Of a stretch of 64,000 bases of DNA, positions 44,551 to 54,707 are shown in pieces; within the stretch, counting starts at the first letter, position 1, and the number at the start of each line of letters is the position of its first letter. Made by a program: the position numbers and the translations under genes. The stretch is from positions 57,701 through 121,700 of the forward strand of contig NZ_AKJA01000013.1 of the NCBI RefSeq assembly GCF_000282575.1, written 5' to 3'. Source of the stretch: Herbaspirillum sp. YR522 (GTDB lineage: Bacteria > Pseudomonadota > Gammaproteobacteria > Burkholderiales > Burkholderiaceae_D). The notes below the pieces were generated by a model that saw only the letters and a list, made by a program, of their open reading frames with translations, ran no database searches and was not told the DNA's origin.

Positions 44551-46368
44551 ATGTGCGGTATCGTCGGCGCCGTTGCGCAACAAAATGTCACTCCCATCCT
44601 GCTGGAAGGGCTGCAGCGCCTCGAATATCGCGGCTACGACTCATGCGGCGTGGCCTTGCACGTCAATGGCCGGCTGGAGCGCTCGCGCAGCACATCGCGC
44701 GTGGCCGACCTGCGCCAGCAGGTAGCGCAGACGGGGCTGGCCGGCTTTACCGGCATCGCCCACACGCGCTGGGCGACCCATGGCGCGCCCGCCACCCACA
44801 ATGCCCACCCGCACTTCTCGCGCGATCGCATAGCGCTGGTGCATAACGGCATCATCGAGAACCATGACGAATTGCGTGCCGAACTGCAAGGCCTGGGTTA
44901 TGTATTCGAGAGCCAGACCGACACCGAGGTCATCGCACACCTGGTGGACCACCTGTATGACGGCGACCTGTTCGCCACGGTGCAGCAGGCGGTGCGCCGG
45001 TTGACGGGCGCCTATGCGATCGCCGTCTTCAGCGCCGACGAACCGCACCGCGTGGTGGCGGCCCGCCAGGGCTCGCCGCTGATCGTGGGCGTGGGCGAAG
45101 GCCAGAACTTCGTCGCCTCCGACGCCATGGCGCTGGCCGGCACCACCGACCAGATCATCTACCTTGAAGAAGGCGACGTGGTCGACCTGCAATTGCAGAA
45201 GGTGTGGATCGTCGACGCCAGCGGCCGCCCCGCCGAACGCGAAGTGCGCACCGTACAGGCTTTCACCAGCGCCGTCGAACTGGGCCCCTACCAGCACTAC
45301 ATGCAAAAGGAGATCTTCGAACAACCGCGCGCGATTGCCGACACGCTCGAAGGCGTGGTCGGCATCATGCCCGAGCTGTTCGGCGACAAGGCCTACAAGG
45401 TCTTCAAGGAAATCGACTCGATCCTGATCCTGGCCTGCGGCACCAGCTACTACGCGGGCCTGACCGCCAAGTACTGGCTGGAATCGATCGCGAAGATCCC
45501 GGTCAACGTCGAGATCGCCAGCGAATACCGTTACCGCGACAGCGTGCCCAATCCCAAGTCGCTGGTGGTCACCCTCTCGCAGAGTGGCGAGACGGCCGAC
45601 ACGCTGGCCGCGCTCAAGCATGCGCGCTCGCTGGGCATGCCGCACACGCTGACCATCTGCAACGTCGCCACCAGCGCCATGGTGCGCGAATGCGAACTGG
45701 CCTACATCACCCGTGCCGGCGTCGAAGTGGGCGTAGCCTCGACCAAGGCCTTCACCACCCAGCTGGCCGCCCTCTTCCTGCTGACGCTGGCGCTGGCCCA
45801 GACCCGCGGCTTGCTGACCGAAGAACAGGAAGAGGCTCACCTCAAGGCCATGCGACACCTGCCGGCGGCATTGCAAAGCGTGCTGGCGCTGGAACCGACC
45901 ATCGTCGCCTGGGCCGAAGCCTTCGCCCGTCGCGAGAACGCACTCTTCCTTGGTCGCGGCTTGCATTACCCGATCGCCCTCGAAGGTGCGTTGAAGCTGA
46001 AGGAAATTACTTATATCCACGCCGAAGCCTACGCCGCCGGCGAGCTCAAGCACGGACCGCTGGCACTGGTGACCGAGCAGATGCCGGTGGTGACCATTGC
46101 CCCTAACGATGCGCTGGTGGAAAAGCTGAAATCGAACATGCAGGAAGTACGCGCACGCGGCGGCCAGCTTTATGTGTTCGCCGATGGCGATTCGCGCATC
46201 AGCTCCAGCGAAGGCTTGCATGTGATCCGCATGCCCGAGCACTATGGCGTGCTGTCACCGATCTTGCACGTGGTGCCGCTGCAGTTGCTGGCGTATCACA
46301 CGGCGCTGGCGCGCGGGACTGATGTGGATAAGCCTCGGAATTTGGCTAAGTCGGTTACGGTGGAGTGA
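44551..46368 (+). CDS. glmS: glutamine--fructose-6-phosphate aminotransferase (isomerising)
   Basis: Forms glucosamine-6-phosphate, the first step to UDP-GlcNAc. The start ATG 44551 places the catalytic Cys right after Met (MCGIVGAV). The glutaminase domain has [13 protein letters not shown]. The SIS domains contain [10 protein letters not shown] and [15 protein letters not shown], and the C-terminus is the standard [13 protein letters not shown]. The 605 residues are full length. The last 18 codons switch to T- and G-ending codons. The conserved 3' end is the classic Tn7 target, and a foreign island follows directly. Confidence 0.97.
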   Translation: MCGIVGAVAQQNVTPILLEGLQRLEYRGYDSCGVALHVNGRLERSRSTSRVADLRQQVAQTGLAGFTGIAHTRWATHGAPATHNAHPHFSRDRIALVHNGIIENHDELRAELQGLGYVFESQTDTEVIAHLVDHLYDGDLFATVQQAVRRLTGAYAIAVFSADEPHRVVAARQGSPLIVGVGEGQNFVASDAMALAGTTDQIIYLEEGDVVDLQLQKVWIVDASGRPAEREVRTVQAFTSAVELGPYQHYMQKEIFEQPRAIADTLEGVVGIMPELFGDKAYKVFKEIDSILILACGTSYYAGLTAKYWLESIAKIPVNVEIASEYRYRDSVPNPKSLVVTLSQSGETADTLAALKHARSLGMPHTLTICNVATSAMVRECELAYITRAGVEVGVASTKAFTTQLAALFLLTLALAQTRGLLTEEQEEAHLKAMRHLPAALQSVLALEPTIVAWAEAFARRENALFLGRGLHYPIALEGALKLKEITYIHAEAYAAGELKHGPLALVTEQMPVVTIAPNDALVEKLKSNMQEVRARGGQLYVFADGDSRISSSEGLHVIRMPEHYGVLSPILHVVPLQLLAYHTALARGTDVDKPRNLAKSVTVE

Positions 46369-46383
46369 GGGGGCATTGGGTAA

Positions 46384-46500
46384 TGTGTCCTGTCATGTTA
46401 TGACTAAAATTACGGCTTAAATTGAGCCGTAATTTTCAATTGTTACTATAAAAATACATTACGGCTTCTAATTACAATTAGAGCCCATTGCACTCTTTAT
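46384..46500. repeat. candidate Tn7-like element end with inverted ATTACGGCT repeats
   Basis: Starting 16-18 bases after glmS, at a TGT trinucleotide (46384/46386), the sequence turns AT-rich. It contains a perfect 12-base inverted repeat (AAAATTACGGCT 46406-46417, AGCCGTAATTTT 46425-46436) and a further ATTACGGCT copy near 46461 that opens an imperfect hairpin. The position matches Tn7 insertion just after glmS, and repeated boxes suit TnsB binding. The inverted repeat could equally be the glmS terminator. Confidence 0.4.
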
Positions 46501-46589
46501 ATTAACGGCCAAATGCTTTAGACCACGGCCGCCCCGTAATACATGCTCAGCTAAAACCTCAGCTGAGTATCTATCATGTCGATACCCAG

Positions 46590-47998
46590 TTGAAGAGACC
46601 CGTTTATTTACCGTATTACCCTGCCGTTTACCCTGGCGAAATTTGTGGCTCCTGGCTTTCACGCATCAAATTCCACAACACACTAGGCATATGGAATTCC
46701 GTACTTGCTAGTCTCGGCATCTTTCAGGAACTGCGGTTTCGAGTTTTTGACTTACATCAGCCACCCGTTGCGCTTAGCTTAGTACTTCACTATTTGGGGA
46801 CGACATTGCACGACGCGATGGCGAGCATGTCTACGGTGCCATATAGCCGGACGTTTGACGCAGCGACGCCTAGCCGGCGCCATCATCTCCCCAGATTCTG
46901 CTCCCTATGTATCGCAGATGACATCGAGTCACACGGAGAGCCCTACTGGCATACCGAGCATCAATTACCCAACGTATTGGTCTGCCGTCTACATGCAGTT
47001 CTCCTACGTGACAGATGTCCCGCCTGTGACAAAATCCTAGCCACCAAAAATAAGTTCTAGTCGAGCCCCTTACTCATAACTGCACATGTGGAGCTGATCT
47101 TCGTGCATTGCCGCGGCGGAAGATATCGACGACTCATAAGCTCTACGCACTCTCAGAGATCAGCTATCACGCGCTTAGCGAAAAGGGCGGCCCCTTAGAT
47201 CTGCGCCAAATCATCGCGTTTCTTCTGAAGAAAACCAAATCTGCGCAGGGACTTCATCAACTACTCCAACGCGTTTGGGGGCGACATCCCGAAGTAGAAA
47301 TATTCTGGAGCACAGACCATGCACTGACTAACATGCGCGCCTCCGATATTGCCGCCGCATTAGTAGCTCTAGGCCTCAAATACGATGAGGCAATTGGAAA
47401 AATTACCTCGCCCGCAACACATGGATACCTCACCCAGGGCGAAAAGAGGCGAAACAAGATGCCCGCCACTCTGGACGACGCCAAAAGGTCTATGTGCGAT
47501 TTCTCAGAACGCTTCCCGGGGAAACGCTTAGCAATGAATAAGGTTGCGTACGAATACTTGCTCATTCACGATCTTGATTGGCTTAACCGAGTCTTTCCAT
47601 CAGAGCGACCACGGCGCTTGCCCTCGATTCATTCTGATCGCCAATCAATCCACTCAACGATACAGCGCTGCGCAGAGTCTGGAAAACCGCACTTCATTAC
47701 GACCTATCCCGAACACATTAGAGCGCAAATCCGTGATTCTGCTTGGCTTGATGCCTACCGAGCTAAGGCTAAAAAGAAAAGTGGCCCCAAAGATGAGACG
47801 TATGAAGAAAAGTCTCAAAGCAGGGTGAGCGAGCTTATCGAAGCTATCCGCCTGTCTGAGACTCTTTCTACGCGCCCGAGAAAGATAACTACACGTACCT
47901 TATCGTCCCTAACGGGCCTAACCCAAGTTATGGTCGCCTCCGCAATGCATAAAAGCCCACTTCTTCGAGAACATAGGGATAAGGCTAATGCACGATAA
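46590..47998 (+). pseudogene. TnsD/TniQ-family Tn7-like target-selection protein, frameshifted
   Basis: TnsD binds the 3' end of glmS and directs Tn7-like transposition there. The first part (46590-47060, TTG start) shows LPYYPAVYPGEICGSWLSRIK and the CCCH zinc motif (CSLC ... YWHTEHQLPNVLVCRLH ... CPAC). It stops at TAG. The second part (from about 47054, minus-one frame) continues with the matching VEPLTHNCTCGADLRALPRR and runs to 47998. Joining them across one missing base in or just after the A5 run at 47046-47050 gives ~470 residues, close to full TnsD. Codon use and GC are lower than in glmS. No tnsA, tnsB or tnsC is seen. Confidence 0.8.
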
Positions 47999-48196
47999 AA
48001 GAGGCCTTGGTCATCGAGGGCTATAAGAAATTCCCACCCCTTAGGAAGTTTAGTATTCGAAATCTCATGGGCGAGATTGGAATGATGAGAAGTCCCCGGA
48101 ATATAAAATTCGTTCACGACGTAATAGATCGGCTCGAACGATCGTCGCCCTCTTGACAGCATTTAGTATGCGACCATGTCCCACGTCCAGTAATAG

Positions 48197-48224
48197 AAAA
48201 AGCCGCTTCCAGAAGCGGCTTTTT
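48197..48224. terminator. bidirectional terminator between the tnsD remnant and the drmB-like gene
   Basis: A perfect 13-base-pair hairpin AAAAAGCCGCTTC / GAAGCGGCTTTTT with a two-base loop has T-runs on both strands. It ends the tnsD transcript and the incoming defence operon. The remaining bases 47999-48331 hold no gene. Confidence 0.9.
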
Positions 48225-48331
48225 ATTCCTGAAAAGCTTAATGAATATTTGCATTCAATTGCCCCACCTAGTTGCATCTAAAAGCACCACTTCGCAGCAT
48301 TTGGCTAACCGCCATCAACGCCGCTACCGCT

Positions 48332-50551
48332 TCAGATTGCAGTTGTGCCATTCACCACCTCGATATAGCCCTTGATGCTACTACCGGCGTGCGACAGGTC
48401 TTCCTGCGGAGCTTCGCCGCCACGCAGTACGGCGCGCGATAGCAGCCGGTTCATCGCAACGCAAGACGTTTCCGGCACCATGATACAGTCTGGACAGGCT
48501 CCACCGTGGGAGTCGCACAGGCTACCGGAGTTGCAACGGTGTGACGACGGCTCCAGCAGATGCGCCAAGAAACGATTGCTCTCATTGCGCCAGAGCGAGG
48601 AGAGGTTGCCCAAGTCCATGGTCGTGCCATTACGGTAGACGACGAACGACAAGTCCGCCGGGAAGATGTACTCTCCGAGCGAACCCAAGTCCAGGCCGGA
48701 AAATTCGGCTACCGACTTCATGAACAGATGGGAAAAGCTGTGCAGCAGCGTGTACACGTACCGGTAAGTGGCCGCCTCGCTTGGATGCAGCAGCGAGAAG
48801 TACCGGCCGAACGGCTGAGCCGATTCCAAGATGGGGCCGCCCAGCTTCACCTTTCCGCTCGGGTCCCACGCCGGCAAGTCCGTCACGCCAACTTCCTGCA
48901 ACCACTGGTACACCGTTTCCGGCTTTAAGGTCACGTAAATCGCCTCGTTGGCCTGCTTGACGACATAGATGGGGCGCTTGCCGTTCTTCAGCGGCTCGAA
49001 CAAGCGCAGCCGCACCGGCATGTCTTGGTTGCGCTTGTTGATTACTGGGGTGGCACTGACGCGGGTGTAACCGTGGGTGAAGCGACACAGCTCAAACTCG
49101 CGAATGAGGCCCAGCTCCGCAAAGCCTAGCTTGTCCATCAGGTCCCGGGTCCGCGCTTCCTGAAGCTGCTTGGCATGCTCATTTTTCGGTGCCAAGTCGG
49201 AGTCGAGTTGGTAGAAGCGCACGAACGGAGCTCGCGCGCCCAGCTCAGAAGTGGCACGCACCTTGCTGCGCATTAGCGCCTCATGCTCGACCGACAGGGC
49301 AAACGGGTCGTAGCGGCTGGTGAATTCCTCACGCCGTGCGAGCTGAGCATACATTGAGACAGGCAGTTCGCTTTCAACTGGGATAAGCGGAGGCTCGCCG
49401 CTCGTCCAGTCATCGACGAGCTTGCGCATTTCTTCCTCAGTTTCCTTTATGAATTCCTCGTCCCCCATCTTCACAGCGCGGCCGTGGTTCTTCTTGTAGC
49501 GCTCGTAGGTCTGCCACTTTTCATCATGGCCGCCCTGAAGCAGGATGGCTTTCATTTCTTCCGGTGCCGGCTCCGTCCCGCCATAGCCATACTTGTCGCC
49601 GATGAAGGAAGCCAGTGCAGCTGCATTTTGCGTGCTCAAAAGCGACAGTAGATTCTGGTCTCGATCGGAAAATACTACAAATTGCTCGGCCTGCACATAG
49701 TAGGCCGACGACGCTCGATACGAAATCGGCTCCATACGGCGCTCACTCGGAGCGCGCGGTGTGTCCCGGAACACCTCCGTAGTGAACTTGTCGTTCTGCA
49801 GCCAGGTCGCCCGTTCGCGGTGGCCGCAGTTCGCGCACTCGAAGCCCCATTCACCGATGCGTGGTGAATGTGTATGCAGGAGGAAGTCCTTACAACCGCA
49901 GCTCGCGCATGTCTGCCCATTTTGGTAGGCTTCCTGATTCTGGTCGCTCCACTCCCACATTCCCGGGGTGGCGGGCATGTAGTCGCCCGACCAGTGCACG
50001 AAGACGACGTCGAGCTGACGCCACTTGCAGTTGGACTTCTTCTTGGGATTTGGGCAGTTGGACGGCGAAAAAACGTCGATGTGCTTGGCAGCTTCAGCGA
50101 CCGACTCGTACTCTCTGAACATCCCACAAGTATTGCAGACGAAGGACAGCGGCGCCGGCGCGTAGCCCATCTTAAGCGGGTTGATGAACTGCAGGTGCGA
50201 CACGCCAAGCGGGCGCAACGTGCTGCCATACAGGAGCATGCCATCAATGCATTGCGTTGGGTCGATCGGGCGCTCGCCGCTGTTGATCGAATACGCGCGG
50301 GAAAACCAGCTCTGCCATGTTTCCTGCAGGCGTAGCATGATCTGCTCCTGCGTCTGCGTATTGATGTCAGCCACATCCGGTACCGCAGACTGGTCTGGGA
50401 TAGAGATACAGGCGCCAAGACCACCTTCGAAGGTAAAGAAAGCGCCCGGTGCGTAAGCTGAAGCCAGCTGGTTGCGGGAGCGCGCCATGATGGGTGTGCG
50501 GATTTGATTCTGGTTCTGGTCGTCTTCGCTAAAATACGAGTTGTGCATCAT
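48332..50551 (-). CDS. DrmB-like DUF1998 protein (DISARM-type)
   Basis: 739-residue protein. ATG 50551 has GAGG upstream and lies one base after the drmA-like stop, so it is preferred to ATG 50587. Zinc-type pairs near the N-terminal third (CNTCGMF, CASCGC, CANCGHRE) and a C-terminal DUF1998 Cys cluster (CNSGSLCDSHGGACPDC ... SC) flank a long middle domain. DrmB partners the helicase DrmA in DISARM, where DrmAB bind and remodel incoming DNA. Translation-coupled last gene of a four-gene set. drmC, the usual next gene, is absent. Confidence 0.83.
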   Translation of the reverse strand: MMHNSYFSEDDQNQNQIRTPIMARSRNQLASAYAPGAFFTFEGGLGACISIPDQSAVPDVADINTQTQEQIMLRLQETWQSWFSRAYSINSGERPIDPTQCIDGMLLYGSTLRPLGVSHLQFINPLKMGYAPAPLSFVCNTCGMFREYESVAEAAKHIDVFSPSNCPNPKKKSNCKWRQLDVVFVHWSGDYMPATPGMWEWSDQNQEAYQNGQTCASCGCKDFLLHTHSPRIGEWGFECANCGHRERATWLQNDKFTTEVFRDTPRAPSERRMEPISYRASSAYYVQAEQFVVFSDRDQNLLSLLSTQNAAALASFIGDKYGYGGTEPAPEEMKAILLQGGHDEKWQTYERYKKNHGRAVKMGDEEFIKETEEEMRKLVDDWTSGEPPLIPVESELPVSMYAQLARREEFTSRYDPFALSVEHEALMRSKVRATSELGARAPFVRFYQLDSDLAPKNEHAKQLQEARTRDLMDKLGFAELGLIREFELCRFTHGYTRVSATPVINKRNQDMPVRLRLFEPLKNGKRPIYVVKQANEAIYVTLKPETVYQWLQEVGVTDLPAWDPSGKVKLGGPILESAQPFGRYFSLLHPSEAATYRYVYTLLHSFSHLFMKSVAEFSGLDLGSLGEYIFPADLSFVVYRNGTTMDLGNLSSLWRNESNRFLAHLLEPSSHRCNSGSLCDSHGGACPDCIMVPETSCVAMNRLLSRAVLRGGEAPQEDLSHAGSSIKGYIEVVNGTTAI

Positions 50552-50552
50552 G

Positions 50553-53500
50553 TTAGGCCTCATCATCGTCATTTTCAGCCACCCCATTGCGAACGAGGTC
50601 CATTACCGCAAACACCTGACTTCCCGTCTGTTTCTTGCCATCCGCGTCCTTGGGCGACATCCGGATTTCGCCGCCTTGGTCCACGTCCCGCAGCGACGTC
50701 ATGGGCTTTTGCAGTGTGTCTGTCTGTCCGTTGAAGTAGTCACGCAGGTAGGCGCTGCCGTACAGGGTGCTGTTGGCCCACTGGTTTAGCAAATGACGCG
50801 TCTTCTCGAAAATCATCCGGCGGTAGTGCTCTTCACCTTCCGGGAAGTGACCTTGGCGCAGGCCGATAGCTAGCTCAATAAAGCGGGTGATGTCGGCAAT
50901 GAACGCATCCTTGCGCACGTTGTACGCCTTCGTAATCTCTGGCACCCACGTGTAATTCGAAGTTTTCGTCTTCTCGTTCTCGGGCAATTTGATGACTTCG
51001 CAGGTGGGGACAATACCAACCAGGTACGCCTGCAGCATGCTCGGAAAAACCCGCTCGACGGCTTTTTCTGCCCAGCGGTCAATCGCCGCCGGCTGCACCA
51101 TACGCTCCAGGAAGCGATGGAAGATGTCGAATACTTCTACGATATAGCGGTCACGCCTGCGCTGCGGCGTCGGGATTAGCACCACGAAGCCGATGTGGGT
51201 ACGACCAACGCGCGAGGAAGCCTGGATGTACTCGGCGATATCCGAAGGCATACCGGCAAAGAACATTGAGTTGAATTCCTCCACGTCTACGCCATGGGAG
51301 ATGGCCGAGGTGGCGATGACAGAGCGCAAAACCTTCGATAGGGGAGTGAATTCCGTGTCAGGTTTGTCGCGTTTTTGTGCCGCTTCCACCACCGCCTGCA
51401 CTTCGCCCTGGTCCACCGAACCTGTAATGAGCCGGGTATCAAGGGATTCCAGCGGCACGTCGGCGTTCAGGTGGCGCTTGCGCGACTCCTCCATTTCCGC
51501 CGCCATAATCTGGTCGCCGCCCTTCTTGTTGGTCACATAAGTGAGCGCGATGCGATGCAGGTCGATGAGCGTGGCAATTTCACGGACCGAGGCGATGGCT
51601 AAGGCCTGTCGGTGGAGCTGCTGCAGCGGCCCTGGACTGATGCAGTTCTGCAGGGCCTGCGCCACCTGCTGCTGCATAACCGTATCCCCGTTGACCAGCC
51701 CTTCGAACAGAGTGCTGATGCACAGGTGGAAGTTTGACAGAATAGCCACGCTGGTAGCCGTATGCGGCTTGCCGTTGGTCATGAAGCCGCAATAGACACG
51801 CGCTTGCGGCGAGCGCACTTCGGGGTCCGGGTTAGCCACGCGGTCGACTTCGACAGAATTCGGCTCCTCCGGCTGAGCGTAGAACGAGTCGTAGAGCATT
51901 GGGCCCGGGTGCGGAAACTGGGAGGCCGGAATTTTGCGCTGGTACAGGTGCTCCAGCTGGCGCTCTGGGTCGTTGACGGTCGCAGACGCCGCGATGACCT
52001 TGGCCCGGCGACGATGGTGCCCCAGGTCCTTGGCGACAATAGCGGTGAGCGGATCATGCAGGTACTGGAAAACCGCGTCCAGTGCCGACTCAAACAGTCC
52101 GGCAAATGTGCCCAGGGACTCGTCGAGCAGATGAGCCTCATCCTGAATGAGCAGGCTAGGGAACGGGTCGTGGAAGAGCCTAACACCAGAGGGATACGCC
52201 GGCCATAGGCCTTCGCAATCGCATTCGTTTGGAGTCTTTGCTAATTCCTTCTGCGACGGGATGACGAGGCGCTTGGTGTCCTTGCGACGCCAAGGTGCTG
52301 CGCCCAGCATGCCATAGATTCGTCGGATGGTGCCAGAGGAGTGGCCGATGAGCGCCAGCTTGTCCACCGTGCCCAACAGCACCGACGGTGCGAAATCGTA
52401 GATGTCCTCGTCGCAGATGTAGAACGGCAACGGCTGGAACACACCACCGTTGGAGGCGCACTGCAGGTCGGTACAGACATGCCCCAGCGTGCCCCCCATG
52501 CCTGGGAAGCGGCGCAGGGCCGTGGCGGTGCCGCAGAACGGGCATTCCGGAATCTTGTTCCAGGCCTTACACGCGGCATCGTACTTCTGGTCAGTCTGAC
52601 GCAGCTTGTTTTCGGCCGCGGTCGAAGGGTGCGCGACGTCGATTTCCGGAATGCTGGTGATGCCCTTCGTGGCGTGATTGTTGGGTGAACCGCCACTACC
52701 GACCCAGAAGCCGATGGACAGCGGGGCGCCGTGGTAGCCGTAGTTCTTGCGCACCAGCTCGGCCTGCGCCAACACCTTCGAGCAGCGCTGGGCCTGCTGG
52801 ATGGTCAACAGACGCAGCGGATAGCGAATCATGGCGGTGACTCCCACATACTTGCCGCGCAGGCGGTCGAGCAGCAGGTTGAACACCAGCAGACCGAAGA
52901 ATGCCTCGGACTTACCGCCGCCGGTGGCGAAGTACAGCAGCGTCACCGAATCATCACGGTCGGCATTGTAGTGGTGGCGGAATTCCGGAATGCGGGACGC
53001 CAATGCCGGAATGTTGGCCACGATGAACGCCAGCTGGAACAGGCGCCACTCGCCATTGTCATTCTTGAAACGGCGCTGCATGAAGTTGGCAATTGCCTCG
53101 TTCATCGCCAGCCAGGCCTCGTAAACGACGGCCTTCGGGTCGGACTGTGTGCCGCGCACGGACCAAGCGGCGCGCGATTCCTGCAGAATATCCAGGCCGG
53201 CCTTGATGGCGGTGAGCTCGTCGCGCCACTTCTGCATATCCTTGTCGAATTTACCTTTTTCCCGCTCCAGCCCCGCCACATCGTTCTTGTGCAGCCCAGC
53301 GCTCAGGTCAATCTTGCTGGGCTGCTCGTCAATCCATTTCTGGAACTCCGACACAATGGGCAACAGACCGCTCAGGCCGTCGGGCTGGCTGAGCGAGCGT
53401 ACATGCCGGTTGATGTTTGCGCTTGATGTCGGCACGATGCGGGGCTGCACGTAGCGCGGCGTCCAAGTGGTGCGCAGCACTAGGTTATCGAAGTCCTTTG

Positions 53501-54707
53501 TCACGGTGCGCACGCCGCCGTTGTGGCCCATGGCCGGGTATTGCAGGTAGGCGTTATAGCGATAAGACGGCTCCACGCGCTCGAGCTTCAGGCTGCGGTG
53601 AAGCTGGGGCGGCACTGTCGTCTCCAGTTCGACCTGGAACACGGCCTGGTCAGAATCATCTGCATGCGTGCGCGGCTCATTGCTGCGATTTTCCAACGCA
53701 ATGAACACGTTCAAGTTATCCCGGTCGAGCCAGTCCTTCGTCACCCGCACATGCCAGTTAAGCGCGATATCAGGGAGAATCACCGGCTCGGTGGACGCGC
53801 GCACTTGGTCCAAAAACGCTTTCCAGTTCTGGTACTGGCTGCGCGTAACCGGCATGTGCCGATACCCCCACATGCGCCCTTCCGGGCCGTCTGCCCACGC
53901 CCGCAGATGCTCGGCAATGGCGGCATTGAGCTGCGCCGTGGCCTGGTCAACCTGCAGTGCGATAGCGGCGCTCCTGGCCGCCGGCGTGAATTTTAGTTCG
54001 GGCAGCAGGAAATCCAGACGCAGCCACTTGTGCGGAATCGACAGAGGCTCGAAATCCTCGTCGCGCCCCACCACTGGCGCGTTCTTGTCGTTGGGGTCAA
54101 CTGCCATCGTTACGACGCTGCGATCGTCGTCGGTGACTGAATCAGCCGGCTCGTCACTACTTAATTCCGACAGGTTCAGCGGCAAGCCGCGCTCGGTGTA
54201 GACCTGTGTACGGATTTCTTCGCGAATGCGCGCCCATTCCGGGTGCTTGTAGCGTACTTTATAACTTCCTTTTATCTTTTCCCATTCCGTGTTCTGGCGG
54301 TTCCGAATAGCTTCGCGAGCAGCGAGAAAGATTTCGCGGCGTAACCGAAAACTGAGTTTGCAGTTCGGGCGCTTCAGGTCGTTTTCTTCCGGAAGTACGC
54401 GCACGTAGACCGACAAGTTCGGGCGCACGATAATGTCGCCACCCACGCCATTGGCCACCTGCAGCTGCAAGCCGTGGGACGAAATCCAAATTGGAGATGT
54501 CACTTCGTCGTCGCCGGCCTCATTGCGCATTGGGAGCAAGAAACCTGAGGTGAGCAGCGTGCGCGGACGCGCACCGAACAAGTACTTGCCAAAGTCCCCG
54601 GCGCCGCTGCTGTACGCATGGGTCATATTAAGCAAGGCGTCGACGACTGCTTCCTTCAGAGTGGTCGATATCTTGGCTGGATTTGCTCGCAAAACAGGAC
54701 TATTCAT
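50553..54707 (-). CDS. DrmA-like superfamily 2 helicase (DISARM-type)
   Basis: 1384-residue helicase. After a ~580-residue N-terminal region come Walker A ATGGGKS (594-600), a Cys4 insert (CPFC ... CTDLQC, ~722-750), Walker B DEAH (856-859), motif III SAT (~908) and motif VI QASSRVGR (~1190). The SHGVDVEEFN and QASSRVGRTH stretches are the DrmA style. DrmA translocates on DNA and with DrmB blocks unmethylated phage DNA. It overlaps the upstream gene by eight bases and is one base from drmB. All catalytic motifs look intact. Confidence 0.85.
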   Translation of the reverse strand: MNSPVLRANPAKISTTLKEAVVDALLNMTHAYSSGAGDFGKYLFGARPRTLLTSGFLLPMRNEAGDDEVTSPIWISSHGLQLQVANGVGGDIIVRPNLSVYVRVLPEENDLKRPNCKLSFRLRREIFLAAREAIRNRQNTEWEKIKGSYKVRYKHPEWARIREEIRTQVYTERGLPLNLSELSSDEPADSVTDDDRSVVTMAVDPNDKNAPVVGRDEDFEPLSIPHKWLRLDFLLPELKFTPAARSAAIALQVDQATAQLNAAIAEHLRAWADGPEGRMWGYRHMPVTRSQYQNWKAFLDQVRASTEPVILPDIALNWHVRVTKDWLDRDNLNVFIALENRSNEPRTHADDSDQAVFQVELETTVPPQLHRSLKLERVEPSYRYNAYLQYPAMGHNGGVRTVTKDFDNLVLRTTWTPRYVQPRIVPTSSANINRHVRSLSQPDGLSGLLPIVSEFQKWIDEQPSKIDLSAGLHKNDVAGLEREKGKFDKDMQKWRDELTAIKAGLDILQESRAAWSVRGTQSDPKAVVYEAWLAMNEAIANFMQRRFKNDNGEWRLFQLAFIVANIPALASRIPEFRHHYNADRDDSVTLLYFATGGGKSEAFFGLLVFNLLLDRLRGKYVGVTAMIRYPLRLLTIQQAQRCSKVLAQAELVRKNYGYHGAPLSIGFWVGSGGSPNNHATKGITSIPEIDVAHPSTAAENKLRQTDQKYDAACKAWNKIPECPFCGTATALRRFPGMGGTLGHVCTDLQCASNGGVFQPLPFYICDEDIYDFAPSVLLGTVDKLALIGHSSGTIRRIYGMLGAAPWRRKDTKRLVIPSQKELAKTPNECDCEGLWPAYPSGVRLFHDPFPSLLIQDEAHLLDESLGTFAGLFESALDAVFQYLHDPLTAIVAKDLGHHRRRAKVIAASATVNDPERQLEHLYQRKIPASQFPHPGPMLYDSFYAQPEEPNSVEVDRVANPDPEVRSPQARVYCGFMTNGKPHTATSVAILSNFHLCISTLFEGLVNGDTVMQQQVAQALQNCISPGPLQQLHRQALAIASVREIATLIDLHRIALTYVTNKKGGDQIMAAEMEESRKRHLNADVPLESLDTRLITGSVDQGEVQAVVEAAQKRDKPDTEFTPLSKVLRSVIATSAISHGVDVEEFNSMFFAGMPSDIAEYIQASSRVGRTHIGFVVLIPTPQRRRDRYIVEVFDIFHRFLERMVQPAAIDRWAEKAVERVFPSMLQAYLVGIVPTCEVIKLPENEKTKTSNYTWVPEITKAYNVRKDAFIADITRFIELAIGLRQGHFPEGEEHYRRMIFEKTRHLLNQWANSTLYGSAYLRDYFNGQTDTLQKPMTSLRDVDQGGEIRMSPKDADGKKQTGSQVFAVMDLVRNGVAENDDDEA

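Noticed and set aside
46406..46436. Reading the ATTACGGCT inverted repeat only as the glmS terminator
   Set aside because: Possible, but a further ATTACGGCT copy nearby and the attTn7 position favour a transposon end; both options are kept open.
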